Shown: positions 1 to 5,761 of the stretch, piece after piece
Layout: each line of letters begins with the position of its first letter
Position numbering within the stretch: position 1 is the stretch's first letter
Source of the DNA: JBFMGS01 sp040752635
Lineage (GTDB): Bacteria; Bacillota; SHA-98; UBA4971
NCBI GenBank assembly: GCA_040752635.1
Contig: JBFMGS010000082.1
Coordinates: 1-7,774, forward strand
DNA: 7,774 nt
Direction: 5' to 3'
The notes under the pieces: model-generated
What the model was told of the DNA's origin: nothing
What the model saw: the letters and a program-made list of their open reading frames with translations, nothing else
Database searches by the model: none
Position numbers and translations under genes: made by a program

Positions 1-231
1 CGATGGGATCACGAGGGGACTGAAAGTCTTTCTCCCCCACAGGGGAGCGCAAGCCTGCAGTTGCTGACCTTCCGCAAAGCAAGGCGCGCAGCATAGCGAT
101 TCACCAAGTTCTGTACACGATACTGTGTCCTCGGCCCCGGGTCGATAGAGCACAGATAAGGGGGAGAATGCGGCATGTGGGGTGACACCTTCGGTGAAAA
201 GCTCAGGCCGCGTGACGAAGCGGGCAAGACT
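1..231. other. Non-coding left end downstream of the cluster, no clear terminator
   Basis: No gene is supported here. A 72-codon minus-strand open frame (9-227) has no recognisable protein features and no convincing start. Several short inverted repeats are visible: CTCCCC/GGGGAG at about 33-48 with a 4-base loop, CACC/GGTG at about 186-196, and GAAAG/CTTTC at 22-32. None is followed by a U-rich tract on the minus strand, so an intrinsic terminator for the cluster is not shown. The first 25 or so bases end in GGGGACTGAAAG, which looks like the 3' end of some CRISPR repeats. Only one copy is present, so it is not called as an array. Confidence 0.5.
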
Positions 232-1803
232 TCAAAACGGCCTGCCTTCGCCCCAGACTAGGGCGCGGTAGGCTAATTGCGTTTTCTCTCGATAGCTTTT
301 ACTGCGGTCGAGAGCATATGCTCTCCCAATTGCCGTGACTACAGACACGCGGGCACTCTCTTTTGATTCTTCCCGTTCGAGCAGCCTAAGAAGGTCTGCC
401 GCGCCCTGGGGCGGGCTACTGCGCCCGTCGAGGATGAGGTGTACGTAGATGTCCTTTACCCCGCAGGCCCTGGCAGCCCCCACCACCGCAAGGCCTTCAT
501 TGATGTTGCCGTGCGAACTCTTCTCGGATAGGAGCATGATTACGTGAAGTTTACCATTCCGCGAACGAAGTAGGCGAAAGGCAGAGCTGAGAGTCTCGCT
601 GTTTGCGAGCGTTCCATCCTCAACCGCCCTTTGAATCCTCAACTCGTCTTGCGGGATCATTCTCCCTGCCCCAAGTGTTAAGTGGCCCGTCTCGGAATTA
701 CCGGCGCGTCCGTTCGGAAGGCCGACTGCCGGACCCGAGGCTGACAAAGGTGCGAAGGGATAGTTTCTCATGATGGTGTCCATCATGGGGGTGTGTGCTC
801 TAGCAATGGGGTTTACTTCCGGGTCGTCCGAGCCGACTCCCCATCCATCAAGCACAACGAGAACGCATTTATATGAAGCCCCCGTATGCTTGATGAGCGA
901 CTTACCCGTCATCTCGGCGGGGATCGGCAACTTCATCATCTCAAGAAGAGAGGGGGCAACGTCCGCGAGGCTTCTTCCTTGTGCAATAACGGTGTCTGCT
1001 TTGGTCAAGCCCTCGCATATGAGACCAAATGGAACGAGGGACGATGTGTGCTCCAGGCTCGGGGTTCCGTCCGAATGGCGCGCGCGTTCCAGCACACCGT
1101 GGTCCGCGGTCACGGCGACACAGTACCCGCGTTTCTTGAGGGCGGCTTCGCAAATTCTACCCAAGGCATGGTCCACTGCTTCTGCACACTTGACGTTCGC
1201 GTCCCAGCTGTCAAGGTGGCCGATGATATCACCGGCGGCCAGATTGGCCAAGATGAAGTCATACTCGTCAGATTCGATAGCCTCCTCAACTCTAGCTGCC
1301 ACTTCTGCAGTGCTCGTGCCCGGTTTTTCCAAGAACAGTGATGAGGGCGGGCTAGGGACAACCGTTCTATCTTCGCCGACGAACGGATCCACGCGCCTTC
1401 CATTGAAGAAGAATGTCACATGTGCGGCCTTCTCGGATTCCGCGACCCTCAACTGCTTGAGGCCTGCCCTGCTGAGCACTTCACCAAATGTTTTGTCAGG
1501 GCGTAGAATCGGAAATACCGGGGTAAGGTGCGAGAACTTCTCATGATACAAGACAAAAGGGATGAAACTGAGGTCGCGAAATTCGACTATCGGAAACTGG
1601 TCGAAACGTGGGTCAGTAAACGCCTCTGTCAGTTGCGTTTCACGGTCACCCCTGCGGCAGCAAAAAACTACAACATCCCCATCGCAAATGCGGCCTACCG
1701 GGACATCTGACTCCCTCCTGACCAGGGGTGTCATCCAGTAATCCTGGTCCCCGCAAGCGTAGCGTTCGCGCAATACAGCAGCAAGTTGCCTAATTCCCGT
1801 CAC
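232..1803 (-). CDS. Circularly permuted cofactor-independent phosphoglycerate mutase-family protein
   Basis: This 523-residue member of the alkaline phosphatase superfamily resembles iPGM (gpmI), which interconverts 2- and 3-phosphoglycerate through a phosphoserine and two metal ions. The order of its parts is rotated. Residues 1-305 match the usual second half: RRGDR (50-54), ESEKAAHVTFFFNG (122-135), GDIIGH (191-196), TADHG (232-236), EHT (251-253) and MTGKSLI (298-304). After a linker of about 9 residues comes the usual first half: VLVVLDGWG (314-322), GLPNGRAGNSETGH (361-374), LDGRSSPP (458-465), IGRAYALDR (492-500) and the final AYRALVWGEG. Numbered as in Bacillus iPGM, the metal-site residues are all present: D403, H407, H462, D12, S62, D444 and H445 are D192, H196, H252, D319, S370, D234 and H235. 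H123, R153, R185, R191, R261, R264 and K336 are also kept, but D154 is Ser462. The GTG start has GGAGGG 7 nt upstream. It lies 44 nt after the ATPase gene and is probably its operon partner. Mutase, phosphatase or another phosphotransfer activity is possible. Confidence 0.93.
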   Translation of the reverse strand: MTGIRQLAAVLRERYACGDQDYWMTPLVRRESDVPVGRICDGDVVVFCCRRGDRETQLTEAFTDPRFDQFPIVEFRDLSFIPFVLYHEKFSHLTPVFPILRPDKTFGEVLSRAGLKQLRVAESEKAAHVTFFFNGRRVDPFVGEDRTVVPSPPSSLFLEKPGTSTAEVAARVEEAIESDEYDFILANLAAGDIIGHLDSWDANVKCAEAVDHALGRICEAALKKRGYCVAVTADHGVLERARHSDGTPSLEHTSSLVPFGLICEGLTKADTVIAQGRSLADVAPSLLEMMKLPIPAEMTGKSLIKHTGASYKCVLVVLDGWGVGSDDPEVNPIARAHTPMMDTIMRNYPFAPLSASGPAVGLPNGRAGNSETGHLTLGAGRMIPQDELRIQRAVEDGTLANSETLSSAFRLLRSRNGKLHVIMLLSEKSSHGNINEGLAVVGAARACGVKDIYVHLILDGRSSPPQGAADLLRLLEREESKESARVSVVTAIGRAYALDRSKSYREKTQLAYRALVWGEGRPF

Positions 1804-1847
1804 CCGCAGTCCCTCCGAACTACCATCAGTATGAATTGCTTTCAGTC

Positions 1848-2900
1848 TTATTGGAATAGCAGACCCTTTTCGATCTGTAAGAATGCCGTCTCCCCTGGTT
1901 GGAATTGTGCTCCGATGCTAGTTTGCACCCTTAGCGCATCGTTGCCCACCCTAACCCTGTACTCAGTAAAGCTCCCCAGGAATATCCCCACTTCAACCTG
2001 GCACCTCAGCCCTGATTCGCGTGACAAGACTACATCCTCCGGCCTCACCGCGAGGAGGCATTTGCCTCTGATACTGCCTTGATAGCCGACATCGACTACG
2101 TCCCCGCTTTGAAGCCGCACTTTAACAGAGTCGCCGTGGCTTTCTATCGCTTGGCATTGCAAGAAATTCATGGTTCCGATAAAGTCCGCAACGAACTTGT
2201 TAGCCGGACGCTGATATATCTCATGCGGTTTACCTTCTTGTACGATAATGCCGTTGTTCATGACTGCCACGCGGTCCGACATCGCCATGGCTTCGATTTG
2301 GTCGTGCGTAACGTATAGAATTGCAATTCCCGTCTTTTCTTGGAGATCTTTGAGTTCGAATCTCATTTGCTCGCGCAATTTCGCATCAAGGTTCGACAAT
2401 GGTTCGTCTAAGAGCAAGACCTCGGGGTTGGTCACAAGCGCTCTTCCCAGAGCGACACGCTGTTGCTGGCCTCCGGAAAGCTCCGCAGGATAGCGTTTGC
2501 CCAGGCCACGTAACTGCAGCATCTCCAGGACCTTGTCTGTCCTCTGCTTGACCTCTTCCCTAGGTGCCCGGGCAAGCTTGAGAGGGTACGAGATGTTTTG
2601 CTCAACAGTCATGTGAGGCCACACCGCATAGTTCTGGAACACCATGCCAATGGCACGCTTGTCGGGTGGCACAAGCACACCATCGGCAACCGAGGTCACG
2701 AGCACCCCTCCGATATAAACCTCGCCCGCTGTAGGTTGCTCCAAACCCGCGATACACCTCAGGGTTGTGGTCTTTCCACAGCCGCTGGGACCTAGTAGCG
2801 AGAAAAACTCATGTTCCCTTATTTCGAAGCTCACATCATCAACGGCTAAAACCGTTCCGAACTTTCTTGACAGGTGATTGACGCGGATTCTTTCCTGCAC
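1848..2900 (-). CDS. ABC transporter ATP-binding protein (FbpC/PotA-type importer ATPase with TOBE-like C-terminus)
   Basis: This is the cytoplasmic motor of the importer, 350 residues, the normal length for this group. All nucleotide-binding motifs are intact: Walker A GPSGCGKT (37-44), Q-loop Gln89 in FQNYAVWP, signature LSGGQQQR (141-148), Walker B VLLLDEP (161-167), D-loop SNLD (169-172) and switch histidine H199 in YVTHDQ. The last 75 or so residues (from about VVDVGYQG, through LLAVRPEDVVLS) match a TOBE-type regulatory or substrate-sensing domain. The GTG at 2900 is chosen because GGAGG lies 8 nt upstream. The open frame runs on to 3026, but that part overlaps the permease gene, and an earlier GTG overlaps the SD itself. 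A single ATPase gene implies that it works as a homodimer under the fused permease. The substrate cannot be read from this subunit. Confidence 0.95.
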   Translation of the reverse strand: MQERIRVNHLSRKFGTVLAVDDVSFEIREHEFFSLLGPSGCGKTTTLRCIAGLEQPTAGEVYIGGVLVTSVADGVLVPPDKRAIGMVFQNYAVWPHMTVEQNISYPLKLARAPREEVKQRTDKVLEMLQLRGLGKRYPAELSGGQQQRVALGRALVTNPEVLLLDEPLSNLDAKLREQMRFELKDLQEKTGIAILYVTHDQIEAMAMSDRVAVMNNGIIVQEGKPHEIYQRPANKFVADFIGTMNFLQCQAIESHGDSVKVRLQSGDVVDVGYQGSIRGKCLLAVRPEDVVLSRESGLRCQVEVGIFLGSFTEYRVRVGNDALRVQTSIGAQFQPGETAFLQIEKGLLFQ

Positions 2901-2913
2901 ATGAGCCACCTCC
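2898..2913 (-). promoter_or_regulatory. Ribosome binding site for the ATPase, GTG start
   Basis: GGAGG (complement of 2909-2913) sits 8 nt before the GTG at 2898-2900. An upstream in-frame GTG overlaps the site, and the nearby ATG is out of frame, so this GTG is the best start. Confidence 0.7.
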
Positions 2914-2916
2914 GGT

Positions 2917-4611
2917 CTACAGCCCAATCCGTCCGCGTGACAGCCGCCGCACGAGGATATTCCCCGCCAGGATGACAAGCAGGACAATTGTGGAGAGCGC
3001 TGCGGCGATTTGAGTATACCCCGCATCTTGCATGTTATAGATGGCTACTCCTATAGTTTCGGTTCCCTGGGACCAAAGCAGAATCGACATAGTTAACTCT
3101 CGAAAAGCAGGCATGAAAACCAGGATCCACCCCGCGATGAGGCCCGGCTTCGTTAGCGGCAACACTACGTCTCTCATACCTTGGAGCCACCCGGCACCTG
3201 AAACACGCGCCGCCTCTTCAAGGGAGGGGTGAACCTGCTTGAGTGTGGCGTTCGTGGTCCTTATCGAGAATGGCATGTACCTTACCAAGTAAGCAGCGAG
3301 CATCACCCAGATTGTGCCATACAAAACGACTGGGCCTCTTGACCACGTCAGGATCATCGCAATCGCGATTACTGTGCACGGGAGCGCGTACGGAACCGTT
3401 CCGAGAAGATCAAGTATCGCGGCAGAGCGGAGTTTTCCCCTGACCGACATATACGAGACAAAAGTGCCTACGGCCATGGTAATAGTGGCGCTGGCAATTC
3501 CGAGGAATAAACTATTCGCAAACGCCCTTCTGACCATGTCAAGCCGCGCGATGTACTTGTAGTGGTCGAGCGTCATGCTGGCTAGACTCAAGGGGGCCCC
3601 CCAGTAGTTGAGAACAGACGTTATTAGCATGGACACAATTGGGGTAACGCTCAAGAAGAACGCTATCGAGATCGTTGCCATGAGCACCGGCATCCGCCAT
3701 CCCCGGAGATTTATGGTTTGGGGGTTGACGCTTTTTCCCGCAATCAGGGTATACTTCTGCTGGCCCTTCTCTAGCCTTCGCTGGAACACGAGCGCCGCCG
3801 CAGAGACGCCTGTGAGCACTACAGACATCGCCGTAGCAAGAGGTATATTTGGGATCGAGAGTGCCGAGTATATGCGGGTAGTGAGAACGAAGAAGCGAGA
3901 GCGGAATCCTAAGAGTGCCGGTATACCGAAATTCGATATGCAGCCGACAAAAGCCAGGAGACTTCCCGCAAGTATTGCAGGAGTTACGAGCGGAACAGTG
4001 ATGTCCCACATAGTACGAACTAGTCCCGCTCCTGCTATTCGTGCGGCCTCCTCCAAGGTTGTGTCTATTCGCCCCAGTGCGCCGCTGACCGTTATGAACA
4101 CTACGGGGAACTGATATACGGCAAGTACCAGGACGACGCCGCCGGGGCTGTACACGTTCCACGGCACTTGACCTGCGCCTGTCAGAGCTGTGTACAGCTT
4201 TGATATGTATCCCGCGGGCCCGAAAAGCTGCGTCCATGCGATTGCGCCTATGAAGGGTGGAATCCCATACGGGAGCAGGAGAAGGATCTTTAGAAAGCTC
4301 TTACAAGGTATGTCGGTCCTTACTACCAGCAGCGCCAACAACGTGCCCACGGCCATCGCTATGACCGTGCTACATGTTGACACCCAGATGGAGTTCCATA
4401 GCGCTCTATAGTTCGCAGGCGTGAGAAAAACTGCGCGGTAGTTGGCCAGAGATAGAAGGCCATTGGAAACAAGGCTCCTGTACAACACATGACCCAAGGG
4501 ATAAAGAATGATAACGAAGAAGAATAACCCGGTGATGAGGAGAAGCGCGTGTCTTACATCAAGCGCGTATCGCCTGGGTAACCATGCTCGTCGGGCCGAG
4601 GTAACATCCAA
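2917..4611 (-). CDS. ABC transporter permease, two fused membrane domains (FbpB/ThiP type)
   Basis: This is the membrane channel of the importer, 564 residues from the chosen start. It is about twice the size of a single permease because two homologous BPD-transport domains are fused, with roughly 12 membrane segments in all. The first segment is about residues 22-42, and the second domain starts near residue 305. Each half carries the cytoplasmic EAA loop that docks the ATPase: EEAARIAGAGL near 187-197 and EEAARVSGAGW near 465-475, each followed by a conserved VPL or LPL. This architecture is typical of ferric, thiamine and phosphonate/organophosphate importers. No ATG starts the frame. A TTG at 4611 lies 10 nt after AAGGAGG, whereas a TTG at 4620 lies only 1 nt after it, so 4611 is preferred. 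It ends 16 nt before the ATPase start. Confidence 0.92.
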   Translation of the reverse strand: MDVTSARRAWLPRRYALDVRHALLLITGLFFFVIILYPLGHVLYRSLVSNGLLSLANYRAVFLTPANYRALWNSIWVSTCSTVIAMAVGTLLALLVVRTDIPCKSFLKILLLLPYGIPPFIGAIAWTQLFGPAGYISKLYTALTGAGQVPWNVYSPGGVVLVLAVYQFPVVFITVSGALGRIDTTLEEAARIAGAGLVRTMWDITVPLVTPAILAGSLLAFVGCISNFGIPALLGFRSRFFVLTTRIYSALSIPNIPLATAMSVVLTGVSAAALVFQRRLEKGQQKYTLIAGKSVNPQTINLRGWRMPVLMATISIAFFLSVTPIVSMLITSVLNYWGAPLSLASMTLDHYKYIARLDMVRRAFANSLFLGIASATITMAVGTFVSYMSVRGKLRSAAILDLLGTVPYALPCTVIAIAMILTWSRGPVVLYGTIWVMLAAYLVRYMPFSIRTTNATLKQVHPSLEEAARVSGAGWLQGMRDVVLPLTKPGLIAGWILVFMPAFRELTMSILLWSQGTETIGVAIYNMQDAGYTQIAAALSTIVLLVILAGNILVRRLSRGRIGL

Positions 4612-4628
4612 TGGCCTCAAGCCTCCTT
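4609..4628 (-). promoter_or_regulatory. Ribosome binding site for the permease, TTG start
   Basis: AAGGAGG (complement of 4622-4628) is a near-perfect Shine-Dalgarno site. It stands 10 nt before a TTG at 4609-4611 and 1 nt before a TTG at 4618-4620. The first spacing is workable and the second is not, unless the weaker AGGA just upstream is used instead. Confidence 0.6.
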
Positions 4629-4646
4629 CCTAACAACCACACGACC

Positions 4647-4677
4647 TGGGGTGACGCTTCGGGAAGCCGCCACCCCA
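4647..4677 (-). other. Intercistronic stem-loop between binding-protein and permease genes
   Basis: Starting 15 nt after the binding protein's TAA stop, the minus-strand RNA can form a stem. TGGGGTG pairs with CACCCCA (7 bp). A G-U pair, a C-G pair, one bulged base and GCTT/AAGC follow, closing on a CCCG loop. No run of U follows it, so it is unlikely to be an ordinary intrinsic terminator. Such hairpins after binding-protein genes commonly protect the upstream message from 3' exonucleases, giving more receptor than membrane components. That role is inferred here. Confidence 0.7.
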
Positions 4678-4692
4678 AGTCATGCACTGCAG

Positions 4693-5673
4693 TTATTGAA
4701 GTACTATTCGCTCAAAGGTTTCCCGTATTTCGGCAGTGTGCTCGGCTGCCCATTCGAACGGAATGGGTATCATCTTGATCTTGTCGGCTGTGGGCATCCC
4801 CGACGGGGGCTGAACATCCGGCCTCACCGGGATCACCCCGTCTCTTACCATGAGCTCCTGGCCGCGTTTGGATAGCAGAAAATCAATAAACAGCTTCGCT
4901 CCGGCAGGGTTCTTACTGTTCGAGGTGATGGCGATCGGGCTTGCAATAGACACGGCGCCGTCTTCCGGCCACACAATGTCCACCGGGGCTCCCTTCTGTC
5001 TGAGCTCATAAACCATGTAGTCCAGTACCATTGCAGCGGCGTACTCTCCTGCCGCGAGTCCTCTCGCAACGTCAGAGTTTCCTCTCAAAACCAGAACACC
5101 GTTCTTGCGTGCTTTTTCGAACCACGCCCAGCCGCCCTGCTTCTTAACAAAAGCCGCTGTCACCATGAAGTTCGATCCCGAATAGAGGGGATTGGCCATG
5201 GCTGCCTTGGAACCAAGTCTTAGCAGATCATCCCATCCCTTGACTGTAGACCTGTCCTTCACGAGGTTTGTGTTAATCCCTATGATCATGTTAATTATGC
5301 GTGCCCCCGTGAAGTAGCCCTCTGGATCCTTTACCCCCTCGGGTATGTACGAGGCTTCGGGAGACTTGTAAGGCTGAAGAAGTCCTTTTTGCTTGAAGGT
5401 ATAGTAGCTAGCTGCGTCCGCAAGCCATATCAGGTCTGCCTTTACTCCGCCCGCCTCGTGTTCCGCCCAGATTTTGTTGATCACATCAGTGCTTCCCGCC
5501 CTATATACCTCCACTTTGACGTCGCTGTACTGCTTCATGAACTCGTCGGCAAACTTCGTCGCAAGTTCAAGCGGCACAGATGTGTATAGGAGAACGCGTG
5601 TCTGAGCCATGCCACTCGTCGATACCGCCATCAGCAGTAGGAAAACTGCTACAAAAACCCACGTCTTTCGCAT
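4693..5673 (-). CDS. ABC transporter solute-binding protein (family 1, Fe3+/phosphonate/organophosphate type)
   Basis: This is the secreted receptor of the ABC importer encoded downstream, 326 residues long. It begins with a Sec signal peptide: MRK, a hydrophobic core up to about residue 20, and a likely cut after GMA at residue 23. There is no lipobox cysteine. The mature part follows the periplasmic-binding-protein type II plan of the group that includes ferric, thiamine, hexose-phosphate and 2-aminoethylphosphonate receptors. YTS lies at 30-32, RAGSTDV at 59-65, ADLIWLADA at 79-87, NPLYSGSNF at 161-169, and LRGNSDVARGLAAGEYA at 196-212. The adjacent Tyr-Tyr pair typical of iron-binding members is not seen, which argues against iron. 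The ATG at 5673 has GGGAGG 8 nt upstream. The 88-nt gap before it is wide enough for an internal promoter, but I see no convincing -35/-10 pair. The ligand is unknown; the flanking enzymes suggest a phosphorylated C3 acid. Confidence 0.9.
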   Translation of the reverse strand: MRKTWVFVAVFLLLMAVSTSGMAQTRVLLYTSVPLELATKFADEFMKQYSDVKVEVYRAGSTDVINKIWAEHEAGGVKADLIWLADAASYYTFKQKGLLQPYKSPEASYIPEGVKDPEGYFTGARIINMIIGINTNLVKDRSTVKGWDDLLRLGSKAAMANPLYSGSNFMVTAAFVKKQGGWAWFEKARKNGVLVLRGNSDVARGLAAGEYAAAMVLDYMVYELRQKGAPVDIVWPEDGAVSIASPIAITSNSKNPAGAKLFIDFLLSKRGQELMVRDGVIPVRPDVQPPSGMPTADKIKMIPIPFEWAAEHTAEIRETFERIVLQ

Positions 5674-5761
5674 GACACAAACCTCCCTTTAACTTTGCTT
5701 TCCTCAGAAGCCGAGCTATGCACCTTAACCGGTACGAAGTCCCACCCCCCTTGAATACCTA

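Noticed and set aside
22..32. GAAAGTCTTTC inverted repeat as an operator or attachment site
   Set aside because: It is very short with a one-base loop, occurs at the window edge, and has no partner copy.
9..227. A 72-codon minus-strand frame after the mutase stop, considered as a remnant of the original mutase half after duplication
   Set aside because: Its translation shows none of the iPGM blocks, and no SD supports it.
865..894. Two separate half-genes or a frameshift at the mutase junction
   Set aside because: The frame is continuous through the linker, no stop or SD-start pair occurs there, and both halves contribute residues to one active site.
770..1546. A 258-codon open frame on the plus strand
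   Set aside because: It lies wholly antisense to the permuted mutase, has no recognisable domain, and its low-complexity Ser/Thr/Pro-rich translation is typical of a shadow frame.
2901..3026. N-terminal extension of the ATPase to 3026
   Set aside because: It would overlap the permease C-terminus by more than 100 bases. The family normally begins just before the RVNHLSRKFG-type strand, and the SD points to GTG at 2900.
3539..4237. A 232-codon minus-strand frame, and a 168-codon plus-strand frame at 3608-4114
   Set aside because: Both overlap the permease, whose membrane segments and EAA loops are unmistakable; their translations are Arg/Ser-rich with no family features.
4647..4677. Intrinsic terminator ending the transcript after the binding protein
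   Set aside because: The stem is strong but no U run follows on the transcribed strand, and the permease and ATPase downstream clearly belong with the receptor.
5674..5761. Internal promoter or GntR operator in the 88-nt gap; an ACCGGT palindrome is present
   Set aside because: The palindrome is only 6 bp, no second copy is visible, and no -35/-10 pair of acceptable quality and spacing was found.
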